NCBI RefSeq assembly: GCF_963678635.1 | Contig: NC_087063.1 | Coordinates: forward strand, 26,777,649-26,841,648 | Origin: Symsagittifera roscoffensis | Taxonomy: Eukaryota; Xenacoelomorpha; Acoela; Convolutidae | Reading direction: 5' to 3' | DNA: 64,000 bases | In this document: positions 12,080 through 22,905 of the stretch, piece after piece | How positions within the stretch are numbered: the stretch's first letter is position 1 | Layout: every line of letters starts with the position of its first letter | The notes under the pieces: model-generated | The model's database searches: none | What the model was told of the DNA's origin: nothing | The model's input: only the letters and a program-made list of their open reading frames with translations | Program-made: the position numbers and the translations under genes

Positions 12080-13940
12080 TTGCATAACTTTAAAACTTTT
12101 GGTACGGTCCTTAATTCTTTTACTTATTAATGCCTAAAAGCTGAGGATTACTTTTAACCCTTCTCAAGTTCCGAAAAAAAATTCCGATAATTTGAAAAAC
12201 GAATTTGAATGTTTTAAGAAAAATTTTCTTTGTGTGTTTTTTGTTAATAAATTTTTGCAGTTTGTAATTTTCTGTATTTTTTTAGCAGTAGTTCTGGAGC
12301 AGATAATTAATTTTTCAAAGATAATTGAAGTAAATTACTTAAATAATGTTTTTCTTGAACTATTTTTCTGTCCATGTAAAAATTGCGGACAATTTTTGCT
12401 GAGGGTAAACTGCTTGAAATGTGGAAATTGAAGACCAACTATCTTCAAGAGCTTTTATTCTGATAACAAACTTTGCTTTCTTTCATGTTTTTTTTTCGAA
12501 ACTCAAACGAACCATTAGTTCCTTCCAACTCATTCCCAATAATACGATCGCTTGCGAAAAATGGGAAACTAATATGGTGCTGTGAGGGTTCCCTAATGGC
12601 GTACTTCGTGCAGTATCGTTTAAATCCTTTTTAGTCGCGACTTAGATGTCAACAGGACGATTTCAAATGAGTATCGAGAAAGCCGTCAATATCTTTTTCA
12701 CTCAGACATGAGGAGTGTGACACAAATTTTATTTGACAATTATGTCCTATTTATTTCCGTTATTATCATTTAATTATAATAAATTATAATAAATAAATAT
12801 AATAAGTTGTTCTCAAGGACGCTTTGTTTGAATGATAATGCAGTAACTCATCATTTACCAGGCACCGAACTTGAAATGGCGCTGAAACTCAACCCACCCC
12901 CTTCACCCCACCCCTCTCCACTCTTGACTCCACCCCAGCCTTCCCTTTCTCCAACTCAGTTGCTACAAGAGTCTGAAAAAATCTAAATAAATGTAGTTTC
13001 AACAATTTAGATATTGTGCAACTTTTCTGGTGATTCTGAATAATGCGAAAAAAATTACGACCTCCCAAATAGCTCTCGCTCTTCGAAACTGGGAGCAAAA
13101 ATATGGTTATGAAACTATTAAAAAGCCGTATCTATAGCCTGATTCTTTTAAATATAATTTCTAAAAGGCTTCATAAATTTGAGTACTTTTTTAATTTCGA
13201 AAAGCTGTTGAAAAGTTGATAAATTTTGGGACCATATTGCATTGCTGTAAAAAAGAAATTGAAAAAAATCTGTTCTACAATTTATAGTTATCTTAGATCT
13301 AAACGTATAAAACTCCTTTAAGTACTGCAAACTGCTTTTGCCATTATCATCAGTCTCTGTTATTCATATCTTTGATACCACTAAATTATAACAATTATGT
13401 AAAATTACTCCCCAAAATTCAAAAAATTTTCAAAAAACTGCTTAGGAATAAAGACTGCTTCAATCTTTTATACTCTGAAGTTGCTGAAATTAACTCATAA
13501 TTTCCAACTTTGAAGGAAAATTGATCTTGATGAAATCTAAATTTTTTTCGATCATCAGGGAGTTGAAAGTTGTTTGTGAAAATCTCCATGCTGCAATTAT
13601 CAAGCATACTTTAGTATGTCATAAAAGTCTATGGGGTGTAATAATTTGGTTATTACAGATATTTTGCAATCATAAAATAATTAACCGTTGCTGCAAAAGA
13701 AGCTAGCTATTTTCCATCACTTTTTTGGATAAAAACTTTAGAACAGTTGTGTTATTTTCTGTCACAAGCTGAAGCTCAAAATTGATTTAAACATAAATAG
13801 CATTTGTCAAAATTTGTTTGTATGTCAGGTCGGTAAATTAAACCGAGTCAGATTCGATTTTACCCTGAATCGTAATTGAGTATTTGATTTTAATTGAAAA
13901 ATTTACCAAAAATCGAATCTGTCGCCAAATTTTACTGACT
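12080..13940. other. No recognisable gene; AT-rich
   Basis: No conserved protein, known repeat or structured element was found, apart from a C-rich low-complexity patch at about 12893-12955. Short open frames here lack coding character. The stretch 8700-12080 likewise holds only the fragments listed separately. Confidence 0.5.
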
Positions 13941-13956
13941 GCTCCTACCCCATTAG
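13941..13956 (+). promoter_or_regulatory. Splice-acceptor-like tract before homeobox start
   Basis: GCTCCTACCCCATTAG ends six bases before the homeobox-gene ATG at 13963. It is a candidate trans-splice or 5' UTR intron acceptor, as at the two upstream genes. Confidence 0.45.
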
Positions 13957-13962
13957 GACGTA

Positions 13963-16900
13963 ATGTTCACCATAGATAGCATACTAAGTTCAGTTCTGCC
14001 GTGCCAGCCTTCAGAGTTCAACCAGTCTCCACTTTCTAGAGGTTTGTCAGGAAGCGAAACGATTACACAGAAGGACGGTGGCAATGCTGAAGGTAGCTTA
14101 TTATTAAGTTATAGTATCAAAACTTATGTGTTTAGATTATGTGTCGAGAAAAACCGGTTTTTGAAATTTTTGATTTTTCGTCTAAATTCGAGCGAGTGAG
14201 CAGGCTTACATTAGATTATTTATGCTTAATTTAAGCCTTGAGATATTACTTTTATTCAAATGAAATTGGTTTTATTCAAATGAAACTTGCTTCATCTGAG
14301 GAATCAAAAACTTCAAAAATTTGGGAAAAAAATTTTGAAAATTTTTTAGAAAAAAAATATCGCTTGATTTTTTGTTTTCCTTGTTAATTGTCTTCAAAAA
14401 ATGTTTTCCATTTTGCATATTTTACAATGACTGACAAAATTTCCCAAGCTCTGCTTTTTCGCTCAGATTCCCTAACAAACAACACTAATTGGAAAAATAA
14501 TTTTGTTGTAATTTTTTAAGACTGGTCGGAACATTCTCTGCTAATTGCACAGTAACCGGCAGGGGCAGATTTAGGGGGGGGGGGGGGGGCGGACGCCCCT
14601 CTTCCTCAGGGATTCGACCCCCTGCCGACTCAAAGGGTCCCCCCTTTGATACTTTTTCAGAAATCCATTTTTGGCCGACCGACCCTAAAATTTTTCTTAA
14701 AGCGCCTTTGGCGCCTATATATACTAACCTTGAGGGGGAGCGCGCGCCAAAAAAACGCGATTTTTTTGTCAAAATTTTTCAAAAAGTGCCCAAAAACGGC
14801 TTTTTTGACTGTTTTTTCAAAAATTTGCCTGCGGCGGAGAAAATTTAGCCAAAATAGGGGCAAAACAGTGCTTTGGGAGAGCTCGAAAAATCAATTTGGT
14901 CGACCTAAAAAAAAGAAAAGGTCGTCAAAATTTTCGATTTTTTTTTTGAAAATCCGCCCCCCCCTCGAGAAAATCCAGATCCGCCCCTGGTAACCAGCTA
15001 TCTTTGTTTTCTTTTGGTTTTCTCCAATGATCCTCTCAAAAATTTTTTTCCAGAATTGGGCACCGCCATTTCTATTCCCATCAAACGTAGTGAATAATTT
15101 ATGTTCAAATAAATCTACTGCCAATAATAAGTGTTTATTTTAGAACAAATCTACATCTGAATACCATTTCAGGCCTTACGCGGTGCGTTAATCAGGACAA
15201 TTTCTTCACCTATTGGCAGGAGGAGGAAAAAGATTTTCTAAAAGTAAAATAGCTATTTTTAGGCTTACTGAAACAATGGTCCAGTCCTCTCAGTTTGGAT
15301 AAACATTTCTCAACTGTAACCGCATCAGCCAATCGGAACACAGTTAATTCAGACGAAGGTCAAAAGGGGCCAACTGCAACAAGCATTCCGATCAAATTCA
15401 ACTCTAGATATGGTGCGACAAACTTTTGAATGAGTTCAATATTAAACCGGAAGAGCGTATACAAGTGCATCTTTGCACTACTTTGAGATGTCCATTTTTG
15501 GCTGACTGATCCTAAAATTTTTCTAAAGCCGCCTTCGGTGCCAATATATACCAATTTTGAGGGAGGAGCGAGCGCCGAAAAAACGCTTTTTTTTGTCAAA
15601 ATTTTCCAAAAAGTAAAAACTCTTTTTTGGCCTATTTTTCAAAAATTCGCCTGCGGTCAAAACAGGGACTTTTTAGTGCTCTTTGCGAGAGCTCAGAAAA
15701 TTAATTTGGTCGACCTAAAAAAAATCCGAAGCGCTTATTTTTGCTCAATATGAATAGTAAAGATTGATCTCCTAATAATTTAAGCGAACGTTGGTATGAA
15801 ATGTCTCGAATTGTAATTTTTGAAATCAAAGAGACCCTTCAGAGCACACGCTGTTTTAGGCTTCAATTACAGTGGTAGTAGTTCGTTGCCATGTCACTCT
15901 GGCAGTGCTAGGAAGAAGAGTCGATATCGGACGACATTTACATCCGAACAACTGGACCAGATGGAGCGTGCATTCGAGTGCGCGCCATATCCAGATGTGT
16001 TCACTCGCGAGGAACTGGCCAATAGGATTAAACTGACCGAAGCCAGAGTACAAGTAGGCTTATGACTTTATAGTATGCACCTTTTTACTGTAGGGGTAGG
16101 GTGAAGAGGAAGGGGTAGGTTGTAACAAGCACTTATTACGTTGATACTGTGACATATTTTATCAGTATATTTATAAACTCCATATTTGATGGTCTTTATG
16201 TTGGTCTCTTTCAGAACCTGTATTTGAGCAGTATTAAAAAGATGGTAGAAGTATTTTAGTAAGCTCATCTATATGTGAGGTAAAAACTAAACAAGACTGC
16301 TCGTATCAGGACAAAACCTTTAATGCTTCAAGCGCTCTACAAGATGCAAGAATTAAGTCATTTTCAAAGGACTAAGAATCCAAGAAACTTAAGGTCTAAG
16401 GTTTAAAAAAAATTAAAAATCAAATTTCAAAAATTGGAAGAAAAAATGTATTTTTTTCCGATTTTCTTTTGTAAGCAAAGTACAATATTATGTAAGTCGC
16501 GTCTAGCATTGTCTTAATAGTTCCAAATATCTTTGCTTCAAATCAAATTGGATCACATGTTGAGCTGAATTACATTGCCTTTTACGCGTAAGCTTAACCA
16601 AACATAACGCGCATTTATTTCACTAAAATATCCAAGGTGACATGATTATACAAAAAAACCGCCATTTAAACCGCCATGATTATAAAAAAAAAATTTACAA
16701 GTAAAAAATCTTTTTAATTTTGAGCTTACGTCATCGAAACTTTTAGGTGTGAAAAATAAATATTGGCACAAATATTCATTTTTTTCTTCTGAAGCCGGAA
16801 CTAAAAAGATACCAGTTGTTCCACTTATTATTCCGAAATCGATCCGTGAAGCTTTGGATTCCCCAGCAACTGCTCGAGTAATACTAAATAGTTTTTTTAC

Positions 16901-18983
16901 CCGGATACTGATAAATATTAAACAGTTGTCAATACTGGTCACATTCATTTATTCGTCTAGTTTTAGCTCTTTAGTTTTGATATTGACAATCTAGAAATTA
17001 CAGTTTAACAAAAATTTATAAAACAAAAACTACGTACGATACCACTTAAAGGTCAGTCGGAGATTTTTTGATACATAGGCATCTATTTTGAGTCACACAC
17101 AAATATATACAAACTAGCGCAAATACAAACACAAATTTAGTGCTGATTTAAATTATATGGACAAAACGAATAAAACTTGAAAACTAAAAACACATTTTTT
17201 TCAAAATGAGTTGATTTTAGACAAAAAATGATAAGATTAGCTTGTCGCTAAACTTTAACATAAATAAAGTCGCTCAATTTGTTTTTGCAAAATTCGTCAC
17301 ACACAAATATATACAAACTAGCGCAAATACAAACACAAATTTAGTGCTGATTTAAATTATATGGACAAAACGAATAAAACTTGAAAACTAAAAACACATT
17401 TTTTTCAAAATGAGTTGATTTTAGACAAAAAATGATAAGATTAGCTTGTCGCAAAACTTTAACATAAATAAAGTCGCTCAATTTGTTTTTGCAAAGTTCG
17501 TCACACACAAATATATACAAACTAGCGCAAATAGAAACACAAATTTAGTGCTGATTTAAATTATATGGACAAAACGAATAAAACTAAAAACACATTTTTT
17601 TTCAAAATGAGTTGATTTTAGACAAAAAATGATAAGATTAGCTTGTCGCAAAACTTTAACATAAATAAAGTCGCTCAATTTGTTTTTGCAAAATTCGTCA
17701 CACACAAATATATAAAAACTAGCGCAAATACAAACACAAATTTAGTGCTGATTTAAATTATATGGACAAAACGAATAAAACTAAAAACACATTTTTTTTC
17801 AAAATGAGTTGATTTTAGACAAAAAATGATAAGATTAGTTTGTCGCAAAACTTTAACATAAATAAAGTCGCTCAATTTGTTTTTGCAAAATTCGGGCTGA
17901 AAAATTTACCCCAAAAGCGATCATTTTTGGCTTTTTTCAGTCAATCAGAAAATACTCCAAACCTATACTTTGATTTGTTGACACAAGCGTATCACTGCTT
18001 ATCGCTTATTTAACCCAACAAAATTTGAGAAGGGTATAACTTTCTCAGCCTCATTTAAACATATATATTTTTTTGTTTGATAGCCAAAAAATATTATTTT
18101 TACAATCTAAAACACCAAACTTCTCAAATTTTGTTGGGCTACGTTAGAGGCTTGCAGTGACATAATGTTGTCAGTAAATGAACAAATAGGTTTGGAGTAA
18201 TTTTTGAGTGACTAAAAAGCGAACAAGATCGTTTTGGTGCAATTTTTTGGCCCAAAAATGATTTGCAAAACAAATTGCACCTTAATAATTGTCTCAAAAT
18301 TTTAAGCAAGATTGGTTTTTCATCATTTTTGTCTAAAATCAACCCAATTTGGGAAGAACGCGTTTTAAGTTTCAAGTTTCTATCGTTTTGTCCATATATA
18401 ATTCAAATTAACACTGTAGAACGAAAACAATGAAAGAAAATTGTGAATTTTGAAAGTTTACGGAAGAGTAAGAGTGCTAGTCATACAATTCCCACGTTAG
18501 AAAGAATGGTAGTCCTTAAATTTCATAGTAGGAGATTGCTGGTCATATAGATTTCATTCTTATGACTAGAAGTCATGCCGAAGTTGCGGGCATACCATTG
18601 TTTCCCGCTTTGATGACGTTTCTCATTGTAGCCTCCCTTGTACTAATTAAAAATAAAGACTCACTACAGTATTTTTTTGTTTTATGGAAATGAGCGGTAA
18701 TTTGCCGGGAAAAGAGCCCTCTGATGAACTTGCTGTGGCTTTTTTCTAGGTTTGGTTCCAGAACAGGCGTGCCAGATGGAGGAAAGAGAGAAATCTGAGG
18801 AACAGCTCGGCTGTCGTTGAGACTGGGGGAGGGAATCGGTCGGTGGGCGATTCAATAGCACGGGGGAATAATGCTGAAGATCACTCTGAGTGCGAAACTC
18901 CGATAAACGACTGTCATTTTGGCCAAACAAAAAGCGGCAAGTTTAGCTCTAAGTTGATATTATGTTTTTGGACTGCCAATTAG
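13963..18983 (+). CDS. PRD-class (paired-like, Q50) homeobox gene with eh1 motif
   Basis: Exons 13963-14092, 15860-16053 and 18750-18983 join in phase 1 then phase 0, giving 185 residues if the in-frame TAG at 18981 is used. Exon 1 starts [10 protein letters not shown], an eh1/octapeptide-like Groucho-binding motif. The homeodomain is residues 63-122 ([47 protein letters not shown]). Gln is at homeodomain position 50, and the intron falls between positions 46 and 47, a site typical of PRD-class genes. No paired domain was found. RARWRK and TEARVQ resemble Pax3/7, while [10 protein letters not shown] resembles Arx, Hbn and Alx-like members, so the subfamily is unresolved. It should be a nuclear DNA-binding regulator, probably a repressor because of eh1. 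The gene may instead continue into the open stretch at 19247-19572. The introns are filled with mobile elements. Confidence 0.85.
14560..14989. mobile_element. hAT-like MITE with 8 bp target-site duplication
   Basis: The termini are CAGGGGCAGATTTAGGGGG at the left and the inverted form GATCCGCCCCTG at the right. They are flanked by GTAACCGG (14552-14559) and GTAACCAG (14990-14997), seven of eight bases identical. An 8 bp duplication with CAGGGG-type ends indicates a hAT superfamily transposase. At 430 bp it has no transposase. It lies in the first intron of the homeobox gene. A G-run of about 16 sits just inside the left end. Confidence 0.8.
15487..15728. mobile_element. Truncated copy of the hAT-like MITE
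   Basis: It matches the interior of the 14560-14989 element (TCCATTTTTGGC, CTAAAATTTTTCT, TTTGGTCGACCTAAAAAAA) but lacks both termini. Confidence 0.7.
16289..16340 (-). mobile_element. Hairpin-family terminus, fragment
   Basis: It starts with AAACAAGACTGCTCGTATCA, the family terminus; the hairpin arm is then degenerate (GGACAAAACC). The similarity fades within about 50 bp. Confidence 0.55.
17092..17894. repeat. Tandem array, four units of 197-204 bp
   Basis: Units begin GTCACACACAAATATAT at 17092, 17296, 17500 and 17697 and are near-identical. Most of each unit is the terminal arm of the palindromic MITE at 17744-18416 plus about 50 bp of its flank. The array therefore seems to have arisen by expansion of one MITE end. 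It lies in the second intron of the homeobox gene. Confidence 0.92.
17744..18416. mobile_element. Palindromic MITE (Tc1/mariner-like ends), diverged
   Basis: The left arm starts AGTGCTGATTTAAATTATAT. The right end is the inverted AATTCAAATTAACACTG followed by TA. The interior CCCAACAAAATTTGAGAAGG recurs in inverse form near 18117-18136. It is the same family as the better copy at 57326-58048. Confidence 0.65.
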
Positions 18984-19246
18984 GAAGAGGGCTTAAGAAG
19001 AACGAGTTCTCAGGGGTTGGAAAAAACCATCAGAACAAAAAAGTATTAAAAAAAATTTTGGCGCTGAAAATTTTTTGAGTTCATTATTTAGATTTTTTCT
19101 ATAATTTAGAAATAACAGGTTGAAAAGTACCATCCTGAGCAATTCCGTGTATGAACTAAATTTCAAGTGTAAGACTAACTCAATCACGAAACGTGACACC
19201 ATGCAGATAAATTCTCATCTAAACGACATTTTTTTTTTCGGTTCAG

Positions 19247-19572
19247 GCTCAGGTGCAGAAGTAACCAAAAATATGGGCCAACCCACTAATCTCAAAAAAG
19301 TCAATTCAGCTCATCGGCAGACCCCGACCCAGTTGCAGATGGCTGCTAATGTTCCTTTAGCGCCTTTCTTTAGAAATGTGAACAATTTTGTGAACACAGC
19401 TCCTGTAAGTGTTCTGCAGGAAAACAACGGGGCTGTTCACACTGCACCATACCACAATCTGTACTCTTTGTCCTATCTTTGCATGTATCAGAATCTGGTG
19501 CGTCATCAAAGGTCAACTGAAATGATATCGCGTCAACAAGAGTCCATAGTGACAAAAATTGAGCAGGAGTGA
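19247..19572 (+). CDS. Possible last exon of the homeobox gene
   Basis: An open frame follows a strong acceptor (T-run then CGGTTCAG) and runs to TGA at 19570. The predicted peptide is rich in N, Q, S and P and ends RHQRSTEMISRQQ...KIEQE, fitting the low-complexity C-terminus of a homeodomain protein. The acceptor requires an incoming phase-1 exon. No strong phase-1 donor was found in exon 3 (only weak GTCATT or GTTTTT sites), so the link is unproven. An unseen exon between, or a separate gene, is possible. No OAR domain is evident. Confidence 0.45.
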
Positions 19573-19839
19573 TTATGTTCTAGAGAGCATGATTGTAACC
19601 AAATTCAACTTCAGCTGCTTCTGAGTGACTGAATGTGATCAACTTTAGTACCTCAGTAACCGCAATATCCGTCAAAGCTTTGTACAAACCTAAAACTCTG
19701 CAGTATGTTTTATCCAAAAATTATTTGTGCGATCGTCTTCAATGCGTTATTTCCAAAAAGTACACCTATATATGAGACGTTATTCTATCACAGAGATGTT
19801 TTTATTTATCTTTTCATGTTATTTTTTGAACCTCGCAAA

Positions 19840-20740
19840 ATCCTTTTGTGCTGATTTAAATTATCTAGATAAAACGAAGAAAATCTGAAACCTCAAACGT
19901 TTTTTTAAACTATGTTCTCAGTAGGCAGAAAACTTTTTCCTGAGCTCAGTTTAAAAAACAATATTTCACTTGTGATTGTTTTTCACACAGTTATGGGGGT
20001 ATGAGAAAAATCTCCAATTTGGGAAAATTAACGCGCATTATATTTCGTGCTATTAATGAGTACGCGGATATTTATTCCGTGTTAGAAATCATTCCAAATT
20101 CAATTGAAGCATGCTATTTAGTCTATTTAATACTTTTCTACATGCAAAATATATCAATTTTTCTAAATAGCATGTGTGGATTGACTTACAATAAAATCTT
20201 AAGTAAAATTTCAAACAAAATTTCAAATTGCTGTTCTCCCAAAACTTAATTGTGATGAAAAATTGGTGGATAAATTTTCAGTTTAAATCAGATAAAATCT
20301 AAAAGCTCAGTTTTTTTTTCGTGATAATTACATTCTAATGTCAACTAGGACTGATCGCAACAAAAATCGAGTCTGATAACTTCATCAAATCAAAAACAAT
20401 TCCAGCAAATTAAATCAATTGTACAGTCTTTTGGTTTCATTTCATAGTTATTTGAACCAACTTTCGAACATTTGTGCTCGGAGTGGCTTTTTCCTCAAGA
20501 CAAAGTTTGACTTTTAAAATAGTTTTTTTTCTGACGGAATTTTTAAATATCAGCATTAAGTTATTGCTGCTCTGAGCTTCAATTTAAAAAAAGTATTTCA
20601 CCTGTTAGTGTTTTTTTGTAAAGTTATGGTGGCTTGAAAATTGTCTTTGGGACAATTAACGCCTGAGATATTTCGTGATTTTATACGCAAGTGGTTATCA
20701 ATCCGCTAAAACTAAAGAGGACATCCTTTTTTTCGTTCTT
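19840..20740. mobile_element. Diverged fragments of the MITE and hairpin families
   Basis: GTGCTGATTTAAATTATC at 19849 is a palindromic-MITE end. It is followed by hairpin-family internal blocks (TTAACGCGCATTATATTTCG at about 20028) and a second diverged block from about 20460 to 20700 (TTTGTGCTCGGAGTGG). This is a stack of old nested or adjacent copies. Confidence 0.5.
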
Positions 20741-20742
20741 TT

Positions 20743-21274
20743 TGTTCCGACTTTTGATACGAAAGTAACGGAATATTTGTGCTCGGGGTGGGTTTTTTTC
20801 TTCAGACAAATTTCGACTTTTTAACTAGCCGTTTTTGACAGAATTTTTTTATATCATTCGAAAGGTATTGTTGTCCTCAGCTCAAATTTGAAAAGATATT
20901 TCACCTGTGATCATTTTTCGTAAAGTTTAAAGGGTTTAAAGGTTGCCATATCGGCCAATTTGGGACAATTAACGCGCGATCTATTTCGCGCTAGTAACGC
21001 GTAAGCGGAGAGTTAATCCGTCTTATAAATCGTTCCAAATTAGTTGAAAGAAGCTTATTTGCCATAATTGATTTGTTACAAGGAGCAAAAATTATCCTTT
21101 TGTACTTTATATGGTGTGTGGGGTGATGATTTTCGTAAAAAATTTCAAATTTTAGAAAAAAAAAATTTTTCGTTTTTTTTTTACATTTATTTTCCTTATG
21201 TTATTACTGCTCCATAAACCTTAAAGGGCAGTCGGAACATTCAGCGCTTCGCCCTGATACGAGCAGTCTTGTTT
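20743..21274 (+). mobile_element. Hairpin-family element, near full length
   Basis: It starts TGTTCCGACTTTTGATACG and runs through the internal blocks TGTGCTCGGGGTGGG, TTCACCTGTGATCATTTTTC and AATTAACGCGCGA. It ends with AGTCGGAACATTC, then an interrupted hairpin (CAGCGC-TTC-GCCCTG) and ATACGAGCAGTCTTGTTT. It is about 530 bp with no coding frame. Same layout and orientation as 58097-58625. Confidence 0.75.
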
Positions 21275-21279
21275 TTATT

Positions 21280-22655
21280 TAAGAACAATTTTAAATTGAT
21301 ATTTTCGAAAACAGTTTCAGAGCAATTGATTACACTTTGCTTCGATCCGACAAATTTTGTTACAGTTTGTTTTAATTTTGATCCAGTAGTTTTGCGTAAT
21401 TTAAATAAAACAAATTGGCCCGAAAATTCAAGTTTAAAATTCGGGTTTGAACTTTGCAATAAGAATGTGCCTTGTTTGAATACGCAAAAATATTAGATGG
21501 GGCTGAAATATGAGTTTAACGATAGTTTAACGAATTTGTCTGCCCTTTTTACCAGTTTTCTTTTAGTAATAAAAAACTTCTGGATGTCCAATTTTTTTTT
21601 AAAAGACTAAATTATTTTACCTCTATTCAAGTGTGCCAAAAAGCGTATACCTTCTTCTGGGTTTGAAAATTTAAACGTGTTCATCTCGACATACTTAAAT
21701 ATTTGCCCCACAGTTTCATAAATTGAGTCGATGAATAAATGTTACTCATTCAATTTCCATACCTTGAAAAATGCAAGGACAGCAGTATTTGAATAATATT
21801 TTTTTTCGAAAAAGTGTGATATAACTCGAAGACTTTAAAAAAAAAAGATTTTTTTTTAATTCTTAGGATAAACATTTCTCAATGAATGATCCTTTTTGAG
21901 AAAAAAGCAGGTAAAATTTGTTTACTATTCACTTATACAGCTATGATTTTTTATGAAAACACTCTAATTTTTTTCTTCTTTCAAAAATAGAAAATAATTG
22001 TTTCTTTTTAGGCTTTGAGGCAATTCGGCTGAAAAACAAGTATGTTCCAATGGTAAAACTTCAACACTGGGTTGTTTTTCAATCAACGGATACTTTCAGT
22101 GATATTTTTGAGTGACAGTAGAAAATAAGGCTAAGCAAATTTTAAGCTAAATTTTCTGTGAGAAGCAGTTTTTTTCAAGAAGCAAATTTCCTACGATATT
22201 TGTTCAGCTACTTGTGCTATGAGTTGTTTTTAGTTATTTTAACTATAGCTGGCAATAATAAAAAAAATAACAACTGAACAAAACCAGAATAAAAACCTGC
22301 TGCTTATGTTTGATCAAAGTAGGCTAATCAAACAATTCCAAAGTATAGAAGAAAAATTACAGGTCAAACAATTATATAAGAATGAAAAAAAAATCGTTAA
22401 AATGCTTTAAAAGTCAATTCTAGTTGATTTTCGAATATTTTTTTTAAATGCTCAATCGAATACTCAAGCGTTGAGATTTTTTGGATAGCTCTTTCGCACC
22501 AGCCTTTCGATGTTAAACATGGTCGTGGAAATGACAATTGATATTCCGAACTTTTTTGGGAATGAGAAGCAGCATTAACACAGGTAGCCATCAGAAAAAT
22601 ACTTCCAACTAAAAAGCAAATCAATGATAAAATTGTGTAAGTGTTCTTCTATGAC
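21280..22655. other. No recognised gene
   Basis: Nothing conserved was identified. On the minus strand, 22624-22397 encodes a short open frame with a hydrophobic, signal-peptide-like start (CFLVGSIFLMATCVNA) and no ATG at its head. It could be a secreted-peptide exon or chance. Confidence 0.3.
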
Positions 22656-22660
22656 ACTAT

Positions 22661-22905
22661 CTTCTACGAGAGTAGCGTTTCAACGAACTAATCATTACAC
22701 CAGCTTCTAATAGATCAAAGACGTAATAATTTAAATTAAATAATCTCGAAATGAGAAAAAAAAACGTATGATAAAGTAGGTACCTTAATGTAACTACTTC
22801 ATACGTTTTTTTAATTACAAGATAAGTTGATTTAAATTATTACGTCTTTGATCTATTAGATGCTGGTTTCATGATTACTTTAGTGAAATGCAACTCTCGT
22901 AGAAG
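22661..22905. mobile_element. Near-complete palindrome, 245 bp foldback MITE
   Basis: The left end CTTCTACGAGAGT is matched by ACTCTCGTAGAAG... in inverse at 22893-22905. The long shared arm (AATAGATCAAAGACGTAATA and its complement) and the inner segment AAAACGTATGA/TCATACGTTTT pair almost to the centre. Arms are about 120 bp. No clear target duplication was seen and there is no coding capacity. Confidence 0.8.

Noticed and set aside
19003-19040. FSGVGKN as a Rab P-loop (GDSGVGKT) for the missing Rab7 exon
   Set aside because: Only a few residues match, the context lacks a Rab start, and it lies 21 kb away behind another gene.
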